Below are positions 17,895 to 27,511 of a stretch of 63,363 nucleotides of DNA, piece after piece. Origin of the DNA: Opitutia bacterium UBA7374 (GTDB lineage: Bacteria > Verrucomicrobiota > Verrucomicrobiia > Opitutales > Coraliomargaritaceae); contig DKOA01000059.1 of the NCBI GenBank assembly GCA_002469895.1, positions 1 through 63,363 of the forward strand, read 5' to 3'. Within the stretch, counting starts at the first letter, position 1. Each line of letters starts with the position of its first letter. The notes under the pieces are model-generated. The model made no database searches. It worked only from the letters and a program-made list of their open reading frames with translations, and was not told the DNA's origin. A program made the translations under genes and the position numbers.

Positions 17895-18452
17895 CTAGGC
17901 GCGCCCTTGGTAGGTGCGTTCCGCCGTGCTGACCTTGACGATTTCTCCTTCTTTAATGAAGAGAGGCACCTGAATCGTCAGTCCGGTTTCCAGCTTTGCT
18001 GGCTTTTGCACGTTGGATGCCGTGTCGCCTTTAACGCCTTCAGCTGACTCGACAACCTTCATCTCTATCGAAGCCGGCAGATCAATTTGCACCGGCTTAT
18101 CATCGACATGGAGAATATTGTAAATCTGGTTCTCGACAAGAAAGTCCTTGGCGTCTTCGACCAGTGATTCTTCGAGGATGATGTCTTCGAAGCTCTCCGG
18201 ATCCATGAAGTGGTAGCCGTCCCCATCGATATAGCTGAACTCCAGCTTGATCGTCTCAGTGTGCAGGATGTCTACGCTGTCTGTCGTGCGTATTTTGGTG
18301 TTGGTCGAGGAGCCTGTATTCAGGTTACGCATCGTCACCTGCATAAAGCCGGCTTGTCGCCCCTGTGTGCGATGCTGCACTTCCAGGACTAAGTGGGGAG
18401 CGCCCTGATAATCAAGAACCTTGCCTTTACGAACTTCTGTGGGTGATGCCAT
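17895..18452 (-). CDS. efp: elongation factor P with Arg at the modification site
   Basis: Relieves ribosome stalling at polyproline. 185 residues with three beta domains; the C-terminal signature GVKGDTASNVQKPAKLETG is clear. Aligning the domain I loop by its MRNLNTG end with E. coli RRLLTG puts Arg32 (in TQGRQAGF) where E. coli has the beta-lysylated Lys34. Arg32 EF-Ps of other bacteria are rhamnosylated by EarP, but earP is not in this window. It is a canonical-length EF-P rather than a truncated paralogue. Confidence 0.93.
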   Translation of the reverse strand: MASPTEVRKGKVLDYQGAPHLVLEVQHRTQGRQAGFMQVTMRNLNTGSSTNTKIRTTDSVDILHTETIKLEFSYIDGDGYHFMDPESFEDIILEESLVEDAKDFLVENQIYNILHVDDKPVQIDLPASIEMKVVESAEGVKGDTASNVQKPAKLETGLTIQVPLFIKEGEIVKVSTAERTYQGRA

Positions 18453-18599
18453 GGGGATTACAATAGATTTAAAGAGCTTGCTTAGCGGCCTGCGCCTACA
18501 TCTGTCAAGCGCTGTACTTTCGGGATGCTTCGAATAATCTCTTGGAATGCAGCTTTTCGTTGCAATTCAGGCAAGGTGAAATTTACTCGCCCCTTTGTT

Positions 18600-20186
18600 A
18601 TGAAAATATTGGTAGCCGACCGCATCTCTCCCATTGGTATTGATTTATTTAAGTCCCGCGAGGGCTTTGAAGTTATCGAGGCCTATGGCTCATCGCCCGA
18701 GCAGATCCTTGAATTAGTCAAGGACGTCGATGCCATTGCCGTACGCTCTGATACGAAGGTGACTGCCGAGGTTATGGCAGCTGCGCCTAAACTAAAAGTG
18801 GTCGGACGAGCCGGTGTGGGGGTTGACAATATCGATATTGAGGCGGCTACCGAGAATGGCGTGATCGTGATGAATACCCCCAGTGGTAATACCATCGCTA
18901 CTGCGGAACTGACTTTCACCCACATGCTGGCCGGCACTCGTCCCATTGTACAGGCTTGTGCCCGTATGCGTGAGGGCGGCTGGGACCGCAAAAAATTTGG
19001 TGGCAATGAACTGAATCAAAAGACCCTCGGCATACTCGGTATGGGGCGTATTGGAGCCGAGGTGGCGAAGCGGGCGATGGCCTTCCAGATGGAAGTGCTG
19101 GCTTTTGATCCCTATTTGACGGAATCACGAGCTAAGAATTTAGGGGTCACGCAAATGAGCCTGAATGAAGTGATCGAACGAGCGGATTACATCACTGTAC
19201 ACATGCCGCTGACTGCCGAAACCAAGCACTTGCTGAACGCCGATGCTTTTGGCCGAATGAAGGATGGGGTGCGTATTTTTAACTGTGCCCGTGGTGGTAT
19301 TATTGATGAGCCTGCCCTGATGGAGGCCCTTCAGTCCGGTAAGGTGGCTGCGGCCGGTTTGGATGTCTATGAAGACGAACCGCCAACTGAGGATAGCCCT
19401 CTGCGGAGTATTGAGAATCTGGTTCTGACCCCCCATCTGGGTGCCTCGACAAAGGAAGCTCAGGAAAATGTTGGTATTGATGTAGCCCGTCAGATGATTG
19501 AGGCACTCACTGGTGGCATGGTTATGAACGCCCTGAATATGCCTTCGGTTGATCCTAAAGTTCTGGAAAAGCTGGGCCCCTACATTCAATTGGCCGAAAA
19601 GATAGGTACCTTTTCGCAGCAACTGGCCCCAGACAGTGTTGAAAAGATTACGATTCGCTACTTTGGCAAAATCACCGAGATGGACACGCTTCCTTTGGCC
19701 AATGCTGTACAGATTGGTTTCCTCAGAGAAATCTCCGATAATGTGAACAATGTTAACGCTCCGAAGAAGATCGAACGTCTGGGGATCGCCTGCGACCAAC
19801 TGAAGAGTAGCAGTCATGCTGATTTCAATGAGCTGATTGAAGTCGAGGTCGCCTGCAAGGACGGGAAGACTCGCACCATCGGAGGTACCCTTTTTGGTAA
19901 GAACCAGATTCCACGCATCGTCAGTATCGACGGGCATGGAGTCGAAGTGAATACCGATGCCACTCTCCTTGTTTTGAAGAATAAGGACGTGCCCGGTATT
20001 GTGGGCTTCATCGGAGTGACTCTGGGAGAAGACGAGGTCAACATAGCCAATATGTCACTCAGCCGGGAAACCGGTGAGGGCTTTGCCGTCAGTGTATTTG
20101 AACTCGACAGTACGCCTTCGGAAATTGCGGCGCAAAAGATTACCGAGCACCCGGCCATTGATAAGTTCCGAGTGATTAAGCTGTAG
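18600..20186 (+). CDS. serA: D-3-phosphoglycerate dehydrogenase
   Basis: First step of serine synthesis, oxidising 3-phosphoglycerate. 528 residues, the long SerA type: NAD fold with GILGMGRIGAEVAKRAMAF near residues 142-160, active-site Arg/Glu/His regions FNCARGGIIDEPAL and TPHLGASTKEAQ, an intervening ASB domain (about 320-450) and a C-terminal ACT domain (KDVPGIVGFIGVTLGE). ATG 18600 begins MKILVADRISPIG; an upstream ATG adds 25 unconserved residues. Its substrate is also the acceptor of GpgS at 45.4 kb. Confidence 0.96.
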   Translation: MKILVADRISPIGIDLFKSREGFEVIEAYGSSPEQILELVKDVDAIAVRSDTKVTAEVMAAAPKLKVVGRAGVGVDNIDIEAATENGVIVMNTPSGNTIATAELTFTHMLAGTRPIVQACARMREGGWDRKKFGGNELNQKTLGILGMGRIGAEVAKRAMAFQMEVLAFDPYLTESRAKNLGVTQMSLNEVIERADYITVHMPLTAETKHLLNADAFGRMKDGVRIFNCARGGIIDEPALMEALQSGKVAAAGLDVYEDEPPTEDSPLRSIENLVLTPHLGASTKEAQENVGIDVARQMIEALTGGMVMNALNMPSVDPKVLEKLGPYIQLAEKIGTFSQQLAPDSVEKITIRYFGKITEMDTLPLANAVQIGFLREISDNVNNVNAPKKIERLGIACDQLKSSSHADFNELIEVEVACKDGKTRTIGGTLFGKNQIPRIVSIDGHGVEVNTDATLLVLKNKDVPGIVGFIGVTLGEDEVNIANMSLSRETGEGFAVSVFELDSTPSEIAAQKITEHPAIDKFRVIKL

Positions 20187-20435
20187 CCTTACTTTGAAGC
20201 TGAGGGCGAGTAGGCCAAAACAATCTGCTTGTTGAGAGGATAGTCCGTCCCGCAGGTTACTGCATGGATAGCGGACACGTCCTGCCTGAAGATCTATTCT
20301 CTTTTATTCTTGGAAAAGCGCGGCCAAAATCGCAGGTAAAGGATATTCCAACCATGTCGCGCAATGACATATTTTTGTCGCGGCTTAGCATGGCTATTTT
20401 GAGGCATTTACGCTAGAATTATATAGGGTTAAAAT

Positions 20436-23400
20436 ATGATTATGCGAGTCTCTGTAAACAGTGAGGTTCATTATTCCAAAGTAAGAGGTTTCGCTCTGGT
20501 AATTGCTTTGAGCGTTATGGCGTTCATCTTGGTTGCCATTCTTCTACTAGTCAGTTCCGTCGCAATTGAGCAATATAACTCCAGCATCAAGCTGCAGATA
20601 GTAGCTGCCAGGCAAAACGCGTTGCTTGCTTTGCACTCAGCCATCGGCGAGCTTCAATTACGCTTGGGTCCAGATCAACGCGCCACTGCAAGTGCCGATA
20701 TATTGAATCAGCTGAATAAACCCTACACGCTGGTCTGGCACTCCAATTCCGGTATGGGTTGGGATCCTGTTTTACAAGATTGGGATGCCGATTCTGGATC
20801 TATCCTTAATCATGCCCGACCACTCGTTTCGGCTAACCGAGCCAGCTTGGATCGCCTCATAACCGTAGACGGAGAGTTCGACGAAAGTGTGTTTACCAGT
20901 CCGGTAGGCTTGCTCTCAGTGAACAGTCCTGTCACGGGGATTTTGACGACTCTAGTGGCCGATAAACTCAATTTGACCGATGCGAACAGTACGAGGATCG
21001 GTCGCTATGCATGGGTTGTTCAGGATGAGTCTTTGAAAGCGAATTTGGCAACGGAGGATTCTGCGCAAGTCGCAACAGATGAACTCGGGGTGCAGATAGA
21101 TGCTGACCACAGTATGGCACTGGTAGAGACCAGCCGCCGCCTTTCTGTCTTTCCTTCAGCTAACCCCGCAGCTCTAATCTTTAATGAGAACTTACCCTTC
21201 GGCTCTTTGAAAGTGGGGGATGCCGCTCAGGCGGCAACCCGGAGTAAAGCGACTCATCTGGCGGATTGGATCAGCGGCGGACTACTTGATTCCGGCGATG
21301 CCCATCTCCAGTCTGCCGAGAGGCAAGTCGCTCCCTACCGTAATCACTTTACTTTTTACAGCCGGGGCGTTTTAGCCGACGCCAAGAACGGTGGCCTGCG
21401 CAGGGATCTCAGCCGTGGTCTGGACGATCAATATTTTCAAAAGCTCCACAACGTTCCAGTATTTGGTGCGGACCGGTACGGCAGTGTGATCGCCGACGGC
21501 ATTAGCCAGCCGGTCGGCGACCAGTGGAAAATCCTGCGTGACTACTATCAATTTTACCGCCCAGTGGATAATGGTCTGGCAGGATCCCTGAGCGACAGCA
21601 GAAACACTTTTCACGGGCTTTCCGATGTCACCAGTGCCAACCCGAGCGTTCGCATCCGCCTGACGCACGAGGACATCGCGCGGGGGTTGAACGGAATCTA
21701 TTCAAGTGGAAAATACACGAACGAGACGCCTCCCTATTCCACCTTGATCACGCCGAAGACGCCCACCCCACTAAGTAGTCCAGCATGGGATACTAGCATA
21801 GGTGCTAACGACTGGTTTTTGCTAACGCCGCAGATTCGGCCCGTTGTCCTGCAGAATACGCTCAAGATCGGTTTGTACTTTGAAAAGATCACCGAAGAAA
21901 GCCATGCGCACTTTGGCAAGTACCGTATGGCGATGGCCGCCTACCCAGTATTGACCCTGTGGAATCCCTTTAATGTGGCGATTGACCTGAGCCCAAGCAT
22001 CTCCCCCAATCCGATGGGTAATGCCGACGCTCTAAAGCTGTATCAGAACGGAAACTTTGAGCTCCATCTGAAGGTGAATAATGAATCCGAAGTCCTTAGG
22101 TTTCCAATTGATAACATCGCGCCAAATTTACAGTTGAATGCGGCGACTCCGGGAGTTCCCTCCAAGATGCCTGCTGGAGCCGTCTGGGTCTTGGGAATGA
22201 CACAAAGTCATGATAGTGACATTAGTGATAACCAATACATTAATCTTGCGCTGGTTTCGGCATCTACGGTCAGTCCGTCTAATCGAATTATTAAGCGAGG
22301 GTATTATAAATATGAAAAAATTAAAAAGGATCTTGTTCGAGCCGATAGATTCTTTGAAGCCAGTGACCGCATTACATTGCTGGATGTCAATAATCCAATA
22401 CATAACGAATACCGGTGGTTTGGAAAGTTTCGCTCCGGAACAGTCGACCATTATTGCTTTAACACAGGAGAAAATTCCGACCTGCCGAAGCCTCTCTATG
22501 TTAGCGATGGACAGTTTCTCGGCGTTATCGATCAAAGTCTAAACAATCTAGCAGTTTTGTCGAAGCCTCTTGTCACTATAAATTTCAGCGCCAATACGAT
22601 TGATCATCAATGGAACAATCCCGCGTTTCCCGTCTTTGCCCAAGTTAACTTTCTCGGAGCCAACCCACAGGTGGTGGCCGATCAGGATACTGAAGGCGAC
22701 GTCAAGGCCCTCTACATCCGCGAGCACTATAATGCGGACAGCAGTGATTTCAGCGATATATTCCCGGAGCATAATAATGGTCTCGGCTACTTCGGAAAAA
22801 GCTTTGATAGTTCCGATGGCGTCAATCGCATCACGCTTTACGACCTCCCACGCCATCCCATCATCTCAATCGCCGATCTAAAGAATCTTACGCTCGGCTG
22901 GTGTGAGGATACCCATGCCCGCCCCATTGGTGCCTCTTGGCCGCTCGCCACCATCAGCGACCTTTCCGACCCCTATATCCGCAGTGTTGAACCGAATGGA
23001 TACGGCACGAGTAGTCATAGCGATCGACAATCACAATACCTAAACGGGGCCGGCTGCGACACCAGCTATTATTATAACGAGGCTCTCTTCGATACCTACT
23101 TTTTCTCCGGGATACCCTCGGCGGAGCGGGATGGAAATTTATCTTTGCGCGATCAGACCTTTCCCTTTGGGAGGGAATTTAATCAGGAATATATTGACGG
23201 GAACGAGCGTCCGGCGAATACGCGCCTCATTTATTATGGCCACCCGACGGTTGCTGATTTGCGTGGATTAGCCCCCAGTGCAAACCGAATGACCGATGAC
23301 GGTTACGAAAAATCTGCCGCTTATTTGATGATCGACGGGCCGTTCAACATCAATTCGACCAGCCCGCAAGCATGGCAGTCGATCCTCTCTGGCTTCCGCG

Positions 23401-24083
23401 GCCTGGAGATCGTGGGTGTCGACGACGACTACAGCGGCAAAGAGACTTACGACGCTCCAGGCAGTGCTTTTGTCGACAACTTTGTCCCTTCCGGCGACGA
23501 GAAGGACCTATACACAGGGCATCGCCGATTGAGTGACTTGGAATTGGGAACCTTCTCAGAGCAACTGGTTGTAGAAATCCGCAACCGTGGAATCGCCAAA
23601 ACATTGGGAGCATTTGTTAACCGAGATCTTTCCGGCAGGGGAGATGACCAGAAGATGAGCCGTCTGGACGAGGCTATCCGGACTTCCGGTCTAAACCATT
23701 CACCAGATACGACAATGGATGATCGTTACGCCAGTAATCATCTTGATCGTGGTGGGCATTTGTTTGGAGCAAATCTTATAGAGGAGAGCGCGGCGGGGCT
23801 TCCCGGATACTTCAAGCAGCAGGATGTACTTCGGCCACTCAGTCCGATCATGACGACGCGGGGCGACACCTTCCTCCTGCGTTGTTATGGCGAATCCATT
23901 GACCCTACAACAGGTGCCACCATAGGCAAGGCCGTGTGCGAGGCCATCGTGCAGCGCGTGCCCGACTATGTCGACGAAACAGTCGATCCCTGGGCACCGG
24001 CAATCGGTCGTGAGAATGAAAAATTCGGCCGCAAACTCAAAATCATCCGTTTCCGTTGGCTGAGTAACAACGACCTGTCCTAA
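20436..24083 (+). CDS. Verru_Chthon cassette protein A-like, prepilin-type N terminus
   Basis: A 1215-residue protein. Residues 12-45 read KVRGFALVIALSVMAFILVA onward, a basic-Gly-Phe site followed by one hydrophobic helix like a type IV pilin/pseudopilin leader. ARQNALLALHSAIGELQ then LRLGPDQRATA is a pattern I associate with Verru_Chthon cassette protein A, a family restricted to Verrucomicrobiota. The long remainder has many Asn, Asp, Ser and Tyr residues, as in exported proteins. The usual B, C and D pseudopilin companions are absent. A putative SD (AGGG) precedes the ATG. Function of the family is unknown; surface or secretion roles are inference. Confidence 0.8.
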   Translation: MIMRVSVNSEVHYSKVRGFALVIALSVMAFILVAILLLVSSVAIEQYNSSIKLQIVAARQNALLALHSAIGELQLRLGPDQRATASADILNQLNKPYTLVWHSNSGMGWDPVLQDWDADSGSILNHARPLVSANRASLDRLITVDGEFDESVFTSPVGLLSVNSPVTGILTTLVADKLNLTDANSTRIGRYAWVVQDESLKANLATEDSAQVATDELGVQIDADHSMALVETSRRLSVFPSANPAALIFNENLPFGSLKVGDAAQAATRSKATHLADWISGGLLDSGDAHLQSAERQVAPYRNHFTFYSRGVLADAKNGGLRRDLSRGLDDQYFQKLHNVPVFGADRYGSVIADGISQPVGDQWKILRDYYQFYRPVDNGLAGSLSDSRNTFHGLSDVTSANPSVRIRLTHEDIARGLNGIYSSGKYTNETPPYSTLITPKTPTPLSSPAWDTSIGANDWFLLTPQIRPVVLQNTLKIGLYFEKITEESHAHFGKYRMAMAAYPVLTLWNPFNVAIDLSPSISPNPMGNADALKLYQNGNFELHLKVNNESEVLRFPIDNIAPNLQLNAATPGVPSKMPAGAVWVLGMTQSHDSDISDNQYINLALVSASTVSPSNRIIKRGYYKYEKIKKDLVRADRFFEASDRITLLDVNNPIHNEYRWFGKFRSGTVDHYCFNTGENSDLPKPLYVSDGQFLGVIDQSLNNLAVLSKPLVTINFSANTIDHQWNNPAFPVFAQVNFLGANPQVVADQDTEGDVKALYIREHYNADSSDFSDIFPEHNNGLGYFGKSFDSSDGVNRITLYDLPRHPIISIADLKNLTLGWCEDTHARPIGASWPLATISDLSDPYIRSVEPNGYGTSSHSDRQSQYLNGAGCDTSYYYNEALFDTYFFSGIPSAERDGNLSLRDQTFPFGREFNQEYIDGNERPANTRLIYYGHPTVADLRGLAPSANRMTDDGYEKSAAYLMIDGPFNINSTSPQAWQSILSGFRGLEIVGVDDDYSGKETYDAPGSAFVDNFVPSGDEKDLYTGHRRLSDLELGTFSEQLVVEIRNRGIAKTLGAFVNRDLSGRGDDQKMSRLDEAIRTSGLNHSPDTTMDDRYASNHLDRGGHLFGANLIEESAAGLPGYFKQQDVLRPLSPIMTTRGDTFLLRCYGESIDPTTGATIGKAVCEAIVQRVPDYVDETVDPWAPAIGRENEKFGRKLKIIRFRWLSNNDLS

Positions 24084-24108
24084 CAATCGCCGACTTCCTG
24101 ACCTCGAA

Positions 24109-24822
24109 ATGAACCAGTTGATGTACCAAAAACCCATTTCCTTCCTCCTTCGAATATGCCTTTTTCTGCTGCCGATCGGGGCCAATGCTGAGCTAAAGGA
24201 CGGACGCTATTTCCAGGCCATTGCCTCCGGCGGATCCATTGTCGACTCGCTCTGGTTCCGGGCCGGGGGGGAGCGGCACCCCCTGTTTGTCTCCGAGATA
24301 TTCCGCAGCGGCGATTATCCCTACGACTCCGCGGAGGCCATTGTCTTCTACGGCGACCGGGTCGACGAGGCAGGCAATCCCCTCGCCGAAGCGGTCGCAG
24401 CGGTTCCGCCCAGGGCCACTCGGCTGCTCCTGCTCTTTAATAAGCTCTCGACGCCCGACGCCCATGGCCGCAGCTATGCGGTGGCCGTGTTGAAGGATGA
24501 CGTCCGGGAATTTGCCTTCGGCTCCTTCCAGTTCATCAATGCCAGCGACCGGAACCTCGCGATTGATATCGGCGGGAACCGCTTCCTCCTCGGCCAGTTC
24601 GAACGGCAAACCATACCGGTTGCGACGTCGAAAAATGGCGGTGGTGTCAACCTACAGATTGTCGCCCAGGACATGGGCAGTGAATGGAAGACCTGCTACA
24701 GCAACAGCTGGGGTCACCGCAGCGACATGAGAACCCTCGCTTTCATTATCAACTCGACCGTGAAAGAAGGGGGCATCAAAATCCTCCGCTACCGGCAATC
24801 AGAACCTTCAGTTGATCGCTGA
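24109..24822 (+). CDS. exported protein following the Verru_Chthon A gene
   Basis: A 237-residue protein of unknown function with a signal peptide (LLRICLFLLPIGANA, cleavage near residue 27). The rest looks beta-rich, with FGSFQFINASDRNLAIDIGG near 140-160. It starts 25 bases after the preceding stop, same strand, so the two are probably co-transcribed and act together at the envelope. Third-codon positions are visibly richer in G and C than in the housekeeping genes, possible evidence of a different origin. Confidence 0.7.
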   Translation: MNQLMYQKPISFLLRICLFLLPIGANAELKDGRYFQAIASGGSIVDSLWFRAGGERHPLFVSEIFRSGDYPYDSAEAIVFYGDRVDEAGNPLAEAVAAVPPRATRLLLLFNKLSTPDAHGRSYAVAVLKDDVREFAFGSFQFINASDRNLAIDIGGNRFLLGQFERQTIPVATSKNGGGVNLQIVAQDMGSEWKTCYSNSWGHRSDMRTLAFIINSTVKEGGIKILRYRQSEPSVDR

Positions 24823-24825
24823 TCC

Positions 24826-25086
24826 TCTATACACAACGACTCCCAGTCCGGTCGCCCAGAAGATGAATCGCATTTATGCTAGTACCGGACAGAAACTCTC
24901 GAACGAAGCTCCACCTTGACTGCGGACAGCTTCGAGGGGATTTTCCGTCTTCAGTCCAATGGCCGGGACGAAATCCTCGGAGCAGACATCCGCTCCCGGA
25001 CAACCCATCATTACTATACAATTTTTGACCGGATCTTTCCGAATGGACACGCCTTCTACCGACTGCGAACAACTACATCCGATTGA
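24826..25086 (+). pseudogene. degraded coding remnant
   Basis: Two open segments in different frames look like protein sequence: ADPLYTTTPSPVAQKMNRIY just after 24820, then in another frame TADSFEGIFRLQSNGRDEIL and GHAFYRLRTTTSD from about 24919 to the TGA at 25084-25086. Neither has a convincing start or ribosome site, and a TAG at 24880-24882 interrupts the second frame. This suggests the 3' end of a decayed or frameshifted gene. It could also be chance; no family is recognised. The rest of the gene-free stretch 24823-25277 shows nothing else. Confidence 0.35.
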
Positions 25087-25277
25087 ACCCGGATTATGCA
25101 ATAGGATGAGCAAGGTGCTTGGCAACTGAAGGCCGAGGGAGCGTGTAAATATAGGTGACTGCTGGCCTGAAAGGCAGCCATGTGCTTCATATAAAGGCAC
25201 TTACAAATAGAATCCTATTGCTCAAAAAGTCCGTTTGCTTCGGGTTGAATCACTTGTCCAAAAAAGAGATGTCCGGA

Positions 25278-26018
25278 TCAATCCCCGGTGGCCGAGCCAC
25301 CACTCAGGCTCCAGTTCCGGATCCCGAGGACGGCCTGTTCGGCCGGCCTCTTGTCCTGAAACTTGTACAGCTCCGCTTCAACGCGCTTCGTCATGACATC
25401 GCCTAATGGGCCTTCGATCCCCCCGCCGGTGTAGAACAGGACATCGGCACCTCCATTGAGGGAGTAGGCCACGGAGACGGTGTCCGTCTGCTCGTCGTAG
25501 CTGACCGCCAGCCGTAGGATGTCGCCGTCCTGGTAGTCGATCCCGGCAGGGTCTTGCACGACCCCTGCGCCCCCGTTGAAGTCGTTGTGGTAGAGGCGCA
25601 TTTTTCCGAAGCTGTTTAAGGCGATTTCAATCAAGCCGTCTGCCCCGAGTGATCGCCATTTGAAGTCCGTTCCCGTCTTCACCGCGCCCAGAAACGGATC
25701 CAGGACCACCTCGATCTCGTGCTTCCAGGAACCCGGCACGCTCTCCACCCTGCGCAGCAGCTTGGTGCCGGGCGCTCCATAGCCATCCGTCAGGAAATAG
25801 CTCCCGTCCGCAATCCCCTTGTGGCCGGCCGGGTCGCCTTCCTCGCTCCAGACCATGCTCAGACCGGAGCCGTCCTCGAAGTCATCGGAAAAGCCCTCAA
25901 TCTCGGCCCGGGCCGGCAATACCAAAAGACCCGTCCCCAGAAGCAGGGCGGCGAAGGTGGAACACCGGACGTTGCAGAGCAAATGTTGAAGGGGGAAGGG
26001 GAAAGGAATTTGTAACAT
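25278..26018 (-). CDS. secreted protein, concanavalin A/LamG-like
   Basis: A 246-residue exported protein. The signal peptide covers about residues 15-38 (FAALLLGTGLLVLPARA). What follows reads like a beta-sandwich lectin-type fold: FSDDFEDGSGLSMVW, GSWKHEIEVVLDP, and DGDILRLAVSYDEQTDTVSV, the last typical of LamG/DUF1080-like modules. No catalytic residues are recognised. GC-rich codon use matches 24109-24822 rather than the flanking core genes. It is 59 bases downstream of the PEP-CTERM gene on the same strand and may be co-transcribed. Confidence 0.65.
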   Translation of the reverse strand: MLQIPFPFPLQHLLCNVRCSTFAALLLGTGLLVLPARAEIEGFSDDFEDGSGLSMVWSEEGDPAGHKGIADGSYFLTDGYGAPGTKLLRRVESVPGSWKHEIEVVLDPFLGAVKTGTDFKWRSLGADGLIEIALNSFGKMRLYHNDFNGGAGVVQDPAGIDYQDGDILRLAVSYDEQTDTVSVAYSLNGGADVLFYTGGGIEGPLGDVMTKRVEAELYKFQDKRPAEQAVLGIRNWSLSGGSATGD

Positions 26019-26077
26019 GGTGGAACCGAGTTTGGAATTGCGGCCTGAATCTTGAAGGAATGTTTAACCAGCCTAAG

Positions 26078-27181
26078 TTAGCGCGGCTGCGCCGAGGAGC
26101 GGCGGCGGGCGCGGCGGGTCAGTGCAGCGACGAGGCCGAGGCAGCCTGCGAGCAGGGCATAGGTGCCGGGTTCGGGGACGACATTGCCAGTGAATATACC
26201 ATTCAGATAAGTAAAATCAGACGATACATCCTGTCCGTTCAGCAGAAATTTCACGTTGTTGGAGAAGGTAGCCTCGTTCTGAATGCCGCTTAGCAGCCCT
26301 AATGAGATGGTCAGGCCATTTGTGGTATCATAGTCATCCAGAACAACGGTCATGATTGCGGATCCAGTATAACGCCACTCGCCATCAAACGCGCCGGTCG
26401 TACTTTCGCCACGATTTGTCCGAAGGGTTCCGACGGAACCATCCGCCCCCACGTTCCAGGTTATGTCAGCCGTGTTATAGAGCCATGAATCCTCCCCTTC
26501 CGAACGAATATCAGCGGTCGATTCGATGACGACCCTGCCGGTGCCATTGACGTTGAATAGGCCGCCGGAGACCGCGCCGGCTATGGTCAGGACGTCATTG
26601 TTTGAAACCACGACATCTCCATTGACTGTGCCGGTCGCGCCGATCCGCTGTTCTGCCGTGGACGAACCAATATTAAAATTGCCGTTGAGCGTCCCGTCGA
26701 TCGTCACCTTCGAGGTGTTGTCCGCTTTAAGGTTTCCGTTCAAAATACCCCCGTTTCTTATGCTAACGGAGGAGGTCCCGGCTGCTTGTAAGCCACCTGT
26801 GGCATTTATCGTACCATTGTTGACCAAAGTACCAGTGTTGGACATTCTGATGTCGCCTCCTGTGTTGAGCGTAGCGCCTGATTGTACGGTTAAATGACCG
26901 CTGTTTTGTTCCCCGACAAAGACCCGATGCAAGCTGGCACTACTGCCGTTGTAGAGCACCGTACGATTGGTTACGTCCGGAGTTCCCCGACGCACGGCAG
27001 CGGTATCCGACCCACCGGATGGAACAATACCACCATCCCAATTGTTCGCATCCGCCCAATCATCGCTGACGCTGCCATTCCAGCCACGGAATGTATTCTG
27101 TGCCTGCAGATGGCTGTTTATTACGAAGATCCCAAAAACAATGGTGATTCCTGTTATTAATCGATGGAGTTGTCTATTCAT
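26078..27181 (-). CDS. PEP-CTERM protein with autotransporter-like beta repeats
   Basis: A 367-residue surface protein. After a signal peptide (ITIVFGIFVINSHLQA) it has NWDGGIVPSGGSDTAAV, a start common to autotransporter-type passenger repeats, and a run of short Gly/Asn/Thr-rich strands (NGGILNGNLKADNTSKVTID and similar) suggesting a beta-helix. The C terminus is a full PEP-CTERM signal: VVPEPGTYALLAG, a hydrophobic helix, then a cluster of Arg. Exosortase-dependent sorting is family knowledge. The role is unknown. Confidence 0.78.
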   Translation of the reverse strand: MNRQLHRLITGITIVFGIFVINSHLQAQNTFRGWNGSVSDDWADANNWDGGIVPSGGSDTAAVRRGTPDVTNRTVLYNGSSASLHRVFVGEQNSGHLTVQSGATLNTGGDIRMSNTGTLVNNGTINATGGLQAAGTSSVSIRNGGILNGNLKADNTSKVTIDGTLNGNFNIGSSTAEQRIGATGTVNGDVVVSNNDVLTIAGAVSGGLFNVNGTGRVVIESTADIRSEGEDSWLYNTADITWNVGADGSVGTLRTNRGESTTGAFDGEWRYTGSAIMTVVLDDYDTTNGLTISLGLLSGIQNEATFSNNVKFLLNGQDVSSDFTYLNGIFTGNVVPEPGTYALLAGCLGLVAALTRRARRRSSAQPR

Positions 27182-27511
27182 GGGGTTTTTATTTTTTAAT
27201 TGAATTATAAATCTATATATAAATAAATATATATACCTATTATAGAGTAAATTATGAAAAGTGCAATGTCAGAAAGTGCACAAGATATGTTTGTTTACGT
27301 CAAAAGGCCTCTCCTTTAATTTGCCTGACTGCCTCAATACGCCTGTTCTCTGTACATTTGTGGACGATGGATGGTCATGCGATCCAGTATCTGTCATCTT
27401 GCGCAGGGGCTATTGCCGATGCAGTTATGACGTATGGTTATTGGTATGTAACCTTGAGTCGTTGCCATCCTCTCTTGCCTTGCTCAGGCAGTTAACCCTA
27501 TTCTACCCGGT
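27182..27511. other. gene-free stretch, very AT-rich on the left
   Basis: 330 bases between the PEP-CTERM gene and plsY. The first 60 bases are an AT-rich run with TATATA motifs that probably contains the promoter of the PEP-CTERM gene. An 84-codon open frame crosses it on the plus strand, but it is Cys-rich, has no ribosome site and resembles nothing. No RNA gene or repeat was recognised. Confidence 0.4.

Noticed and set aside
19140..19937. Open frame of 265 codons on the minus strand
   Set aside because: Antisense to serA; no recognisable sequence.
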